DNA of 11,339 nucleotides from Ramlibacter sp. (GTDB taxonomy: Bacteria > Pseudomonadota > Gammaproteobacteria > Burkholderiales > Burkholderiaceae_C), in assembly GCA_025351615.1 (NCBI GenBank), contig JANXVP010000227.1, positions 1 through 11,339 on the forward strand, given 5' to 3'. The notes beneath the pieces were generated by a model. The model saw nothing but the letters and a program-made list of their open reading frames with translations. It searched no databases and was not told the origin of the DNA. Shown piece after piece: positions 1-9,552 of this stretch; position 1 is the stretch's first letter, and every line of letters begins with the position of its first letter. Position numbers and translations under genes: made by a program.

Positions 1-447
1 CAGGAACAGGTGGGCCAGCTTGCCGCTGCCGGCGAAGCGCTCCATCGTCGCGCGTGAGAACTCAAAGGCCGGCACGTACACGTCGCCGCCCACCAGCCAG
101 AAGGTTTCCGCCAGCAGCGGCAGGGCCCGCGCGACTCCGCCTGCGGTCTCCAGTGCAGCGCCGAAATCCTTGCCCTCATGCGAATAGCGGATTCGCATCG
201 GCGGCGCCCCGGCGGCGGCTGCCTGGGCTCCCCACGGCGACTCAGGCGCGAACCGGTTTTCGATTTGATGCCCCAGCCAGGCCGTGTTGATCACCAGATC
301 CCGAAAGCCGTTGCGGCCGAAAGCTTCGACGTGGTATTGCATCAGCGGCTTGCCGCGCACCTGCAACAGCGGTTTGGGGCAAGTGTCGGTCAGCGGGCGC
401 ATCCTCTCGCCGCGGCCAGCGGCCATGATCATCGCTTGGGAAGCCAT
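1..447 (-). CDS. murU: MurU-like N-acetylmuramate-1-phosphate uridylyltransferase, N-terminal part (runs off left edge)
   Basis: Nucleotidyltransferase of the GT-A / NTP_transferase fold. MurU makes UDP-MurNAc from MurNAc-1-phosphate and UTP in the cytoplasmic peptidoglycan recycling route that bypasses de novo synthesis. Seen: the visible 149 codons begin with the nucleotide-binding loop AAGRGERMRPLTDTCPKP at residues 9-26 (signature Arg15 and Lys25), followed by GKPLMQYHVE at 32-41, ALETAGGV at 98-105 and GGDVYVP at 120-126, the acceptor and metal region typical of MurU. The ATG at 447 places the loop at the usual distance from the N-terminus. The Shine-Dalgarno is weak (AGGA about 12 nt upstream). 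The C-terminal part lies outside the window. It is on the same strand as the DUF5666 unit but separated from it by a terminator, so it probably has its own promoter. A related glucose- or mannose-1-phosphate nucleotidyltransferase cannot be excluded, but the ALETAGGV and GGDVYV pattern favours MurU. Confidence 0.82.
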   Translation of the reverse strand, partial: MASQAMIMAAGRGERMRPLTDTCPKPLLQVRGKPLMQYHVEAFGRNGFRDLVINTAWLGHQIENRFAPESPWGAQAAAAGAPPMRIRYSHEGKDFGAALETAGGVARALPLLAETFWLVGGDVYVPAFEFSRATMERFAGSGKLAHLFL

Positions 448-595
448 CTGGGGATCTTGTCCTAGTGCGGTTTGGCGAAGGATACCGCGCGCACAGCTGG
501 CGGCCTCTGGCCCGGCGGCGAGGCGGGCAGCGCCAAAAAAACGGGGGCCGCGAGGCCCCCGTCAAAGGGTCTAACCCTCCACTTGCATTCTTCGA
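448..595. other. Intergenic region between murU-like gene and DUF5666 gene
   Basis: These 148 bases hold the terminator of the DUF5666 unit (535-562) and, between it and the murU-like start at 447, the only space for a murU promoter. I see TATCCT on the minus strand as a possible -10, but no convincing -35 partner, so no promoter is called. There is no credible small gene. Confidence 0.6.
535..562 (-). terminator. Rho-independent terminator of the DUF6502/DUF5666 unit
   Basis: A perfect 9-bp GC-rich stem (ACGGGGGCC at 541-549 with GGCCCCCGT at 554-562, loop GCGA) is followed on the minus strand by a run of seven T (541 down to 535). The stem lies 33 nt beyond the stop codon of the DUF5666 gene ending at 596. 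It is oriented to stop transcription coming from that gene before it reaches the murU-like gene. Confidence 0.9.
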
Positions 596-1867
596 TCAGT
601 CCTCGAACTGGATCTTCTGCGCCTGCACCGTCGTGCCTGCCGTCGCGGCCTGGCCCTTGACTTCGACCTTGGCGCCATTGACCAGATTGCTGGCTGAACC
701 GTGCTCATACTTCACGCTACCGGCATAGCTGACGGTCAGGCCGCGCAGCACAAACGTCTGGGAGCCCGCATTGACGCTGGCGATGGTGCCATGCAACTCG
801 ATCTCGTTGTCCTCGTCCTTGTCTTCCTTGACCTTGACCTGGGTCGCGATCAGGGTACCGCCGCCGACGCTGCCTTCGATTTCGACCCGGGCGCCCAAAG
901 CCAGCAAGGCGGATCCCTTGGAGAAGCTTGCATGGGTGGCGTCCACCGGCGCCCCGTTGACGCTGAAGCGGGTCGCCGAGGTGAATGCATCGATGAGGCC
1001 CTCGATCTCGACCTTGCTTCGGTCTTCCATGGCCTTCCTGGATGCCGGCTTGATCCGCGTCGCGTTGAAGGTGCCGCCGGCGGATTGCACGGTCGACAGC
1101 TGGACCTTGACGGTGGTGCCATTGGCCAGATTCACCCGGAGCTTGCCCGGGTCGATGGCCGTGTAGCTGATGGCCTGGGAGCCGATCCTGAAGCTCTTAG
1201 AGCCCGTGTCCAGGCTGGCTACGGTGCCGGTGATCTTGTATGCGTTGGCGCCGTTCTCGCGGTTGATGCGCGTGGCGACCAGCTTGTTGGCCGTGACGTC
1301 CAGCAGGCCGTGCACTTCAAGCACATCCCCCGTCCTGACGTCGGCGAGGCCGCCTGGCAGGGACACGGGGTCGAACACCGTGCGCGTGCCGACGATCACG
1401 CTCTGGCCCAGGATCACCAGCGTCTGGGTCCCCGCGGTGACTGTCGCGGTGACGGAGCCGCCATTGATGCTCTGAACCGGGCCTTTGAGGACGCTGCCGA
1501 AGGCGATTGCGCTGGCCGTCCCGGTGCCGGTTCCGGTGCTGCTGCTGGCGCTCACCGTCACCAGCATCCCCAGCTTGAGGGCGTCTTTGCTGCGCGCTGG
1601 ATTGTCTTTGTCATCCTCGTCGCTGACCTGCGCCGTGGAGTCGTCAAAGCGCACCCCGTTGACGATGATGGAGCCAAAGCCGGTGATGACACCCTGACTC
1701 AACGTGTCGGTGGCGGCTGCGGCAGGGGCGACGGCATTCGGAGTCAGCGGTTCGCTCCCGCCACCGCCGCCGCAGGCCGCGAGTGTCAATGTGGCGAACA
1801 ATGCGGCCAGCAGGTGATGGCCCCGCGCAAGCGCGCTCGGCTCGCCTGGAGATCGTTGGAATTTCAT
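596..1867 (-). CDS. DUF5666-repeat lipoprotein (second of two paralogues)
   Basis: Predicted 423-residue lipoprotein of unknown function. Residues 1-31 are a signal peptide (basic start, hydrophobic LLAALFATLTLAA) ending in a lipobox with Cys32, followed by a Gly/Ser linker, so it is probably anchored to a membrane in the envelope. The rest consists of about five tandem 60-70-residue units starting near 58, 129, 213, 287 and 356, each with the pattern G-x-[IV], a central F-x-[IV]-x-G and a closing V-x-V/I-x-G. These match DUF5666 and suggest small beta-barrels. Acidic patches sit at 83-88 (DEDDKD) and 348-355. The protein ends in QFED, like its neighbour's EFED. Start: ATG at 1867, with only a weak ribosome site. 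It lies 80 nt downstream of its paralogue, with no terminator between them, and is followed by a strong terminator, so it is the last gene of the unit. The long open frames on the opposite strand are shadows of this gene. Confidence 0.88.
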   Translation of the reverse strand: MKFQRSPGEPSALARGHHLLAALFATLTLAACGGGGGSEPLTPNAVAPAAAATDTLSQGVITGFGSIIVNGVRFDDSTAQVSDEDDKDNPARSKDALKLGMLVTVSASSSTGTGTGTASAIAFGSVLKGPVQSINGGSVTATVTAGTQTLVILGQSVIVGTRTVFDPVSLPGGLADVRTGDVLEVHGLLDVTANKLVATRINRENGANAYKITGTVASLDTGSKSFRIGSQAISYTAIDPGKLRVNLANGTTVKVQLSTVQSAGGTFNATRIKPASRKAMEDRSKVEIEGLIDAFTSATRFSVNGAPVDATHASFSKGSALLALGARVEIEGSVGGGTLIATQVKVKEDKDEDNEIELHGTIASVNAGSQTFVLRGLTVSYAGSVKYEHGSASNLVNGAKVEVKGQAATAGTTVQAQKIQFED

Positions 1868-1929
1868 CAGAGACTCACTTTCAAAAGTTGCGCTCGTTGA
1901 GTGAGCGGGGACGGGTGAACGGAAAGCCG

Positions 1930-1944
1930 GCCAGCGGCGCTGGC
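1930..1944 (-). other. Small hairpin between the two DUF5666 genes
   Basis: GCCAGC (1930-1935) pairs with GCTGGC (1939-1944) across a 3-nt loop, just after the TAG stop of the upstream paralogue. There is no T-run, so it is not a standard terminator. It might protect the upstream message or partly attenuate transcription within the 80-nt gap. Short GC-rich stems of this size also arise by chance here. Confidence 0.35.
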
Positions 1945-1947
1945 GGG

Positions 1948-3159
1948 CTAATCTTCGAATTCGATCTCGGATGCGTTGACGATGGCGCTGTTCGGCGCGA
2001 CCTGGCCCTTGACCTGAACCTTTGCACCGTCGCGCAAATCGGCCTGGCTGCCCTTTTGGTACTGCACGGCGCCTGCGTAACTCACAGTCACGCCGCGCAC
2101 AACAAAGGTTTTGGCGGCGTTGTCCGCTGCGGAAACAGATCCCTTGAGTTCAATCTGACTTTCGGCCTTCGGGTCTTTGAGCTTCACCTGTCTGGCCAGC
2201 AGCGTGCCTGCGGCGACCGCACCCTTGACTTCGACCCGAGCCCCCTGCACGAGGCCTGCGGTTCCATCGGGAAAGCTGGCGTTGCGCGCGTCAACGGGGA
2301 TGGTTCCCACGCTGAACTGCGCAGGCGAAGTGAAACTCGTGATCAAGCCCTCGATTTCGGCGCTTGGCTGGTCGGCGACGCTCGGGTTGCTCAAGCGCAG
2401 CCCGGTCGCTTGTCTTGCGCCTGCGGTATCCGGCGCGCCGGTCGCCAGCCGTACCTTCACGAACACGCCGTCGGCCAGGCCCTGCGGAAGGCCTGCTCCG
2501 TCCAGCCCGGCGTAACTGATCGTTGCCGAGCCGATCCGGAAGGTCCGGGCGCCGTTTTGCAGGCTGCTCACAATGCCGCCAATCTTGTATTTGCCCGGGC
2601 TGTTGCTGGGCGCGATAAACCCCGCTTGCAACGTGTTGGCAATGGGGTTGACGAATCCGTACACCTCCAGCGTCTGGCCGGCCCGGATGCTGGACAAGCC
2701 CAGCGGCAACTGGGCATCGAAGACAGTGCCCGCAGCGACGACGACGGTTTGTCCCAGGATGGCGAAGGTCTTGCTGGTGGGGTTGACCGATCCCACATCC
2801 ACCGGGCCCAGCAATTCGCTGTCGAAGACGATGCTGCTGGCCGTCGCGCTACCACTGGTGCTGACGCTGCCCTGCACTGTGACGACCATCCCGAGCCTGA
2901 GGTCCGCGCGGTTGCGTGGACCATCCTCGTCGCTGACGCTGGCGTTGACGTCGTCATAGCGCTGGCCGTTGACGAAGACCGAGCCAAAGCCGGTGATGGT
3001 CCCGACACTGAAGGAGCCGGTGCCGCCCGATCCGACGCCGGCGAGGTCGCTGCCGCCTCCGCAGGCAACGATCGCCAGGGCGGCCAGCAGGCCAAGGCCC
3101 AGCGTCCGCACCCAGTGTCGGGCCAGCCGGCCGAGTTGCTTGAGAGGAAAGGTTTTCAT
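1948..3159 (-). CDS. DUF5666-repeat lipoprotein (first of two paralogues)
   Basis: Predicted 403-residue lipoprotein of unknown function, clearly paralogous to the next gene along its whole length (shared TGFGS, VNG.R.DD, SDED, FRIG, EIEGLI, VTVSYAG and a terminal FED). A signal peptide (hydrophobic 20-32, GLGLLAALAIVA) ends in a lipobox with Cys33. Five DUF5666-like units start near residues 53, 118, 193, 268 and 336. The start is the ATG at 3159: it gives the signal peptide directly, has AAGGA 6 nt upstream, and overlaps the TGA of the DUF6502 gene as ATGA, which implies translational coupling. The open frame extends upstream to 3408, but that stretch lies inside the DUF6502 gene and would bury the signal peptide. 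Compared with the second paralogue it lacks the acidic Lys/Asp-rich segment before the last repeat and about 15 residues in repeat 2. Confidence 0.88.
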   Translation of the reverse strand: MKTFPLKQLGRLARHWVRTLGLGLLAALAIVACGGGSDLAGVGSGGTGSFSVGTITGFGSVFVNGQRYDDVNASVSDEDGPRNRADLRLGMVVTVQGSVSTSGSATASSIVFDSELLGPVDVGSVNPTSKTFAILGQTVVVAAGTVFDAQLPLGLSSIRAGQTLEVYGFVNPIANTLQAGFIAPSNSPGKYKIGGIVSSLQNGARTFRIGSATISYAGLDGAGLPQGLADGVFVKVRLATGAPDTAGARQATGLRLSNPSVADQPSAEIEGLITSFTSPAQFSVGTIPVDARNASFPDGTAGLVQGARVEVKGAVAAGTLLARQVKLKDPKAESQIELKGSVSAADNAAKTFVVRGVTVSYAGAVQYQKGSQADLRDGAKVQVKGQVAPNSAIVNASEIEFED

Positions 3160-4127
3160 GATGCGTCCTTTGGAGGAGACCGGCGCGACCGCGGTGCAGG
3201 ATTGATGCGGCTCCCGCCGGCCGGCGCCGTGCCCGCAACCGGCGGGGTCCCGGGTACGAGAGTCAGTTGCCGCGTCGGGCCGGTCATCGGCTGCGACCAG
3301 GTGAAGAGACCCACGCGCACGCGCTGGTTTTGCACCCGCCCGGCGTGCCGGTCGGCTTCGATGAGTTTTTCGAGCCGGGGCACCACGCTCTTGAGCATGT
3401 GGCGCCACTGTGCGGCCATGAGGTCCCTGAAAGCTTGCAGCGACTGCACCGACAGCTCGTCGGCAAAAATCGACTGCTCCATGTGTTCCTTGCCCGAACC
3501 GAGCACGTTCGCGCTGGCGCTGCGCAAATGGTCGCCAACGTTGTCGGCCAGGAAGCTGGTCATCCGGGCCCAGTCGCCGCGGGGCACAAATGCGTCCTGG
3601 AGCAGGCGCACCTGATCGGATTCAGCGTCCCAGGCCGCCAGGCCCAGGCGACACAAGTCGTCCAGCAAGCTGCGCGGATGAACGTCTTGCGTGACTGACT
3701 GGGCCAAACGCTCGAAGCTGGGCGGCGGCCCCAGGCGTGGCAGGGCCACGGGCTTGCCATCGGCGCCTCGCAGGCCGGGCTCGCAGGCCCAGCGGGTGAA
3801 CAGCTCCGTGGCCGATGACGGGCGGGACTTGCGAGGCGCGTCCTGATCCATGACCCGGGCCTGCAGTCGCGCCACTTCGCGGCGGGTCAGGCCGGTGCTG
3901 GCGCTGATGCGGCTGTTCAAGCGCTGGGCCGGCAGGTGCCCGTGCGCGCCGATCGCCGATTGCACGAACGCCAGACGCAAACGCTCCTCCACCGACTGGA
4001 TGGTCAAGCCCTTGGCCAGGCAGAGCTGTGCCAGGGGCGCGAGCAACGCATCGACAGCGGCCAGCAGCAGGCGTTGCTCCTGGGCAAGAGCCGTGCTCTC
4101 GAGGTCGTGGGCGCTGGATTTGTTCAT
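3156..4127 (-). CDS. DUF6502 family protein with HTH-like segment
   Basis: A 323-residue cytoplasmic protein with no signal peptide or membrane segment. It resembles the DUF6502 family, whose biochemical role I do not know. Residues 15-60 look helical. Residues 69-92 (RLNSRISASTGLTRREVARL and a few beyond) have the spacing of a helix-turn-helix or winged-helix recognition unit, so DNA binding is a reasonable inference. The middle (about 130-245) is helical, and the C-terminus is Pro/Arg-rich and probably disordered. Start choice: the frame is open to a GTG at 4169, but that GTG lies inside the promoter and inverted repeat. The ATG at 4127 sits about 17 nt downstream of the expected transcription start and gives a sensible N-terminus, though its ribosome site is weak. 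It is the first gene of the unit and overlaps the lipoprotein gene by 4 nt, so it is likely a regulator or accessory factor for the DUF5666 lipoproteins. Confidence 0.82.
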   Translation of the reverse strand: MNKSSAHDLESTALAQEQRLLLAAVDALLAPLAQLCLAKGLTIQSVEERLRLAFVQSAIGAHGHLPAQRLNSRISASTGLTRREVARLQARVMDQDAPRKSRPSSATELFTRWACEPGLRGADGKPVALPRLGPPPSFERLAQSVTQDVHPRSLLDDLCRLGLAAWDAESDQVRLLQDAFVPRGDWARMTSFLADNVGDHLRSASANVLGSGKEHMEQSIFADELSVQSLQAFRDLMAAQWRHMLKSVVPRLEKLIEADRHAGRVQNQRVRVGLFTWSQPMTGPTRQLTLVPGTPPVAGTAPAGGSRINPAPRSRRSPPKDAS

Positions 4128-4150
4128 GGTTGAGTCAGGGCGACAAGCCC

Positions 4151-4179
4151 ATTTAAATGTGCAAATCACACATTTTCAA
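4151..4179 (-). promoter_or_regulatory. Sigma-70-type promoter of the DUF6502/DUF5666 unit
   Basis: Read on the minus strand: TTGAAA (4179-4174; 5 of 6 matches to the -35 consensus), a spacer of exactly 17 nt, then TTAAAT (4156-4151; 4 of 6 matches to the -10 consensus). This predicts a transcript start near 4144 and a short leader before the ATG at 4127. The stretch is much more AT-rich than its surroundings, which supports a promoter. Confidence 0.65.
4155..4175. promoter_or_regulatory. Inverted repeat in the promoter spacer, candidate operator
   Basis: AAATGTG (4155-4161), 7 nt, then CACATTT (4169-4175): a perfect 7-bp dyad whose half-site centres are 14 bp apart. It fills the spacer between the -35 and -10 above and touches both. 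A dimeric regulator bound here would exclude RNA polymerase. The binding protein is unknown; the HTH-like product of the adjacent gene is the obvious candidate (autorepression, inferred). It only partly resembles a CRP site. Confidence 0.55.
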
Positions 4180-4316
4180 TAGCCAGGATGTAACATTACG
4201 CAGCCACTCCGTCCTTGGCAATGGAGGTGCACTGCGCATGACGGAGCCGGACAACCCGGAGTTGCAAGGGGACTGGACTGAAGCTCAGGCGAGAGCGTCA
4301 GTGCCCGGCACGGCGA

Positions 4317-4691
4317 TTACGGCGAACCGTCGCCGCGCTCGAGCGAGCGTTGTTCCGTCCATTCGGGCTCGAAGCGGCTGACCACCGCATCCATCAGGGT
4401 GCGGGCCCTGGCCCAGTGATCACCACTGAAGACATACACGTCCGCCGTCACGAAACGCTGCTCGGGCCAGGTGTGAAGGCAGATATGCGATTCGGCCAGG
4501 AGGACAGCGGCTGTGACGCCTCCCGGCCCGGTGGCCGTCGCGGGAAACGTGTGGAACAACTGATTCACCGGCTCCAGCCCCGCCGCTGTCACCGCCTGCA
4601 CGCACCACTGTCCCAGCCGCTGCGCGTCCGTCAGCCAGAGCGCGTCGCACCGGCACAGATAGAGGTCGGCCGTCAGGTGCAGTCCATGCAT
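4317..4691 (-). CDS. speD: SpeD-family pyruvoyl-dependent decarboxylase, catalytic Cys missing
   Basis: A 124-residue member of the prokaryotic S-adenosylmethionine decarboxylase proenzyme family. Classical members supply decarboxylated SAM for spermidine synthesis and cleave themselves at Glu-Ser to form a pyruvoyl group. Seen: AESHICLHTWPE at residues 66-77 keeps the self-cleavage site Glu67-Ser68 and the processing His73, and the length is normal. Odd: in classical enzymes a catalytic Cys lies about 20 residues after the pyruvoyl Ser. Here the matching segment is ADVYVFSGDHW (83-93), with Phe88 at that place and no Cys near it. The protein may therefore be a divergent SpeD or one that decarboxylates another substrate, such as ornithine or arginine. 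Start: I prefer the ATG at 4691 (MHGLHLTADLY) over the GTG three codons upstream. It is divergent from tkt, with a 97-nt gap. No spermidine synthase gene is in view. Confidence 0.8.
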   Translation of the reverse strand: MHGLHLTADLYLCRCDALWLTDAQRLGQWCVQAVTAAGLEPVNQLFHTFPATATGPGGVTAAVLLAESHICLHTWPEQRFVTADVYVFSGDHWARARTLMDAVVSRFEPEWTEQRSLERGDGSP

Positions 4692-4743
4692 GGTCGCCAC
4701 TTTACGATGCAGGCGGCTGCCGGGACGCTGCCCATGCGGAAGT

Positions 4744-4749
4744 TAAAAT
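4744..4749 (+). promoter_or_regulatory. tkt: Possible -10 box for tkt
   Basis: TAAAAT (5 of 6 matches to TATAAT) lies 39 nt before the tkt start, in the short divergent gap with the SpeD-family gene. There is no good -35 at 16-18 nt upstream (the sequence is CGGGAC-like), so this may be an activator-dependent promoter or a chance match. The tkt ribosome site is GGAG at 4775-4778, 10 nt before the ATG. Confidence 0.35.
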
Positions 4750-4788
4750 GTCGGGTTTCTCCCTATCCTTCCCCGGAGCTCTCCCCCG

Positions 4789-7888
<3,100 letters not shown>

Positions 7889-7898
7889 CGGCAGCGCA

Positions 7899-7911
7899 GG
7901 CCGGCACGGCC
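7899..7911. other. Minor hairpin after gap
   Basis: GGCCG (7899-7903) and CGGCC (7907-7911) can pair over a 3-nt loop, between the gap stop and repeat copy 2. There is no T-run. It may add to 3'-end structure between the two convergent genes, or be chance in GC-rich DNA. Confidence 0.25.
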
Positions 7912-7917
7912 GAAGGA

Positions 7918-7946
7918 CTGTCATCCCAGGCCTGACCCGGGATCCA
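7918..7946. repeat. Dispersed palindromic repeat, copy 2 (between gap and slyD-like gene)
   Basis: It matches the copy at the end of tkt, with one change in the first 24 bases (A for G at 7927). The palindrome ATCCCAGG-CCTGA-CCCGGGAT (7923-7943) has one mismatched pair and a 5-nt loop. It lies in the short space between two convergent genes, 29 nt past the gap stop and 4 nt past the slyD-like stop, so it could act as a shared 3' barrier or terminator. There is no T-run on either side. Confidence 0.8.
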
Positions 7947-7950
7947 GGCC

Positions 7951-8427
7951 TCAGTGGTGGTGCCCGTGCTCCCCGTGCACATGCCGGTGCGTGATCTCTT
8001 CCTCGGTCGCGGCCCGCACACCGGCGACCTTCAAACTGAAGCGAAGCGCCTTGCCGGCGAGCGGGTGGTTGCCGTCCAGGAGGACCTGGTCGCCCTTGAT
8101 CTTTACCACGTTGAACACCTGTGGCCGGCCATCCGCGGTGTAGTCCTCGAGCTGGCCGCCCACCTTCACGCCGGGCGGAAAATCGCTGCGTGAAATGGTC
8201 TTGGCGAGCCGTTCGTCGCGCGCGCCGAAAGCATCTTCCGGCTGCAACGCCAGCGTCACCTGGTAACCCGTCTCCTGACCGTCCAGTGCCGCCTCGATCT
8301 TCGGCAGGGTGTTCTCGTAGCCGCCGTGCAGGTAGGTCATGGGTTTCGCGCTCGCTTCGAGCAGCTTGCCTTGCGCATCGGCCACTTTGTACTGGAGGGT
8401 GACGACCGAATCCTTGCCGATTTTCAT
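7951..8427 (-). CDS. slyD: SlyD-type FKBP peptidyl-prolyl isomerase
   Basis: A 158-residue cytoplasmic prolyl isomerase and chaperone of the SlyD group, which can also carry nickel. Seen: an FKBP half-domain (residues 1-65; DSVVTLQYKV, then LHGGYENTLPKIEAALDGQ), an inserted IF chaperone flap (about 66-125; LQPEDAFGARDERL, FPPGVKVG, VLLDGNHPLAGKAL), the return to the FKBP strand (RFSLKVAGVR), and a short histidine-rich tail (HRHVHGEHGHHH; 7 His in 12 residues). It is shorter than E. coli SlyD because the tail is short. Start: the ATG at 8427 overlaps the pirin stop as TGATG, with AAGGAG 11 nt upstream; the GTG one codon earlier is an alternative. It is the last gene of the minus-strand unit. 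The short His tail suggests some metal binding, but less than in the enterobacterial protein. Confidence 0.92.
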   Translation of the reverse strand: MKIGKDSVVTLQYKVADAQGKLLEASAKPMTYLHGGYENTLPKIEAALDGQETGYQVTLALQPEDAFGARDERLAKTISRSDFPPGVKVGGQLEDYTADGRPQVFNVVKIKGDQVLLDGNHPLAGKALRFSLKVAGVRAATEEEITHRHVHGEHGHHH

Positions 8428-9509
8428 CACGCGATGCTCTCCTTGCCGTCTTGCCATGCCAGAGAATTGCTCTGGGCCGCGGGCCGTTCCTCGCGGCCGC
8501 CCGGATGCCGGGCGAACCGCGCCGGGTCCGCGCCGTGTACCGGCGCGCTGTCGGGCCAGGGCCAGCCGCCGAACCGGGTCCGGCGATAGTCCTGCATCGT
8601 CTGCGCGATCTCGGCCTGCGTATTCATCACGAACGGGCCGTATTGCACCACGGGTTCGCCGACAGGCCGGCCCTGCAGCAGCAGGAATTCGCCCAGCCCC
8701 TCGCCGTTCACCAGCTCGACATCGGTGTCGCCACGCAATTCGATCGCGACTGGCGCGCTGACCGTCTCGCCCCCGACCTGGGCCAACTCGCCCTTGAAGA
8801 AGTACAGGTGACGGCCGGTGCCTTCACCGGTCGCCGCCGGCAGCGTCCAGCGGGCGCCGGGCTGCATCGTGATGGTCCAGATCGCCACGTCGGATTGCTG
8901 CTGCGCGGCCCACGAGTCGGGCGGCGGCGGCAGTGGCGCGCCGGCCCCGGCCAGTGCGCCGGCGATCACGGCCACTTCGGTCTTGCGACCGGTGGCATCG
9001 GCGCTCACCAGCCGGGGAATCCGGTCGGACCACAGCATCGTGAAGTGGGCGGGCGACATCTTGCTGCGCGTGGGCAGGTTCAGCCAGATCTGGAACAGCT
9101 CCAGCGGATTGGGTTGGTCGGCGTCGAGCAGCGGGAACATTTCCGAGTGCACCACGCCCTGACCGGCCGTGAGCCACTGGACGTCGCCCTGGCCGAAGCG
9201 TGCCGCCGCGCCCAGCGAGTCCGCATGGTCGATCAGGCCCTTGCGCACGATGGTGACGGTTTCGAAGCCGCGATGCGGATGGGCCGGAAAGCCCGGCACT
9301 GAATCGCCGTGGTACATGCTCCAGCCGTCCTTGCGGCTGAAATCCTGGCCGATCTCGCGGCCGGCCAGCGAGAGTGCCGGTCCCATCTGCCCGTTCGAGC
9401 GCGGATAGGCGTCGTCGTGGTACGCGCAGAACAGGAACGGGTCCGACGTCTCCCAGGGGAAGCCCAGCGGTTTGACATTCAGGATGGCGGATTGCGTTTT
9501 CGTCGACAT
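8427..9509 (-). CDS. Pirin family protein (bicupin)
   Basis: Pirins are metal-binding bicupins; some bacterial ones are quercetin 2,3-dioxygenases, others have regulatory roles, and the substrate here is unknown. Seen: N-terminal cupin with the full ligand set His77 and His79 in FPAHPHRGFETVT, His121 and Glu123 in GVVHSEMF; then LELFQIWLNLP, the usual link; then a second cupin (YFFKGELAQVGGE, LLLQGRPVGEPVVQYGPFVMN). It has 360 residues, longer than typical pirins of about 230-300, with a C-terminal extension after FGGWPWP. Start: ATG at 9509 with GGAG 6 nt upstream; the frame is open much further upstream, but that part overlaps the cytidylyltransferase gene. It lies 43 nt after the IspD-like gene and shares one nucleotide of stop/start with the slyD-like gene, so it is probably co-transcribed with both. 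Confidence 0.92.
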   Translation of the reverse strand: MSTKTQSAILNVKPLGFPWETSDPFLFCAYHDDAYPRSNGQMGPALSLAGREIGQDFSRKDGWSMYHGDSVPGFPAHPHRGFETVTIVRKGLIDHADSLGAAARFGQGDVQWLTAGQGVVHSEMFPLLDADQPNPLELFQIWLNLPTRSKMSPAHFTMLWSDRIPRLVSADATGRKTEVAVIAGALAGAGAPLPPPPDSWAAQQQSDVAIWTITMQPGARWTLPAATGEGTGRHLYFFKGELAQVGGETVSAPVAIELRGDTDVELVNGEGLGEFLLLQGRPVGEPVVQYGPFVMNTQAEIAQTMQDYRRTRFGGWPWPDSAPVHGADPARFARHPGGREERPAAQSNSLAWQDGKESIA

Positions 9510-9520
9510 GGAGCGCTCCA
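9509..9520. promoter_or_regulatory. 12-bp palindrome over the pirin ribosome site
   Basis: TGGAGCGCTCCA is a perfect palindrome that contains the pirin Shine-Dalgarno (GGAG, 9519-9516 on the minus strand) and reaches the first base of its start codon. It could be a protein-binding site or pair between transcripts; as a hairpin it has no room for a loop unless inner pairs open. Confidence 0.3.
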
Positions 9521-9552
9521 AAACACGCAGGTGAGGGCGCCCCCATTGTCTT

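Noticed and set aside
701..1900. A 399-codon open frame on the plus strand
   Set aside because: It is fully antisense to the second DUF5666 gene and is explained by high GC at third positions; no recognisable family.
1783..3615. A 610-codon open frame on the plus strand
   Set aside because: It lies antisense to the two DUF5666 lipoprotein genes and the DUF6502 gene, which have clear family features. Its composition looks like the complement of GC-rich coding DNA and it shows no domain.
4155..4175. A CRP-type site (TGTGA...TCACA)
   Set aside because: The dyad is AAATGTG-N7-CACATTT. Half-site spacing and bases do not fit the TGTGA-N6-TCACA consensus, and its place between -35 and -10 fits a repressor better than an activator.
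4180..4316. A small gene or terminator between the SpeD-family gene and the DUF6502 promoter
   Set aside because: No open frame with a ribosome site and family likeness, and no stem with a T-run; I see nothing else in this stretch.
7918..7946. A true rho-independent terminator between gap and the slyD-like gene
   Set aside because: The hairpin is present but neither strand has a T-run after it, and the same element occurs after tkt; it is called a repeat instead.
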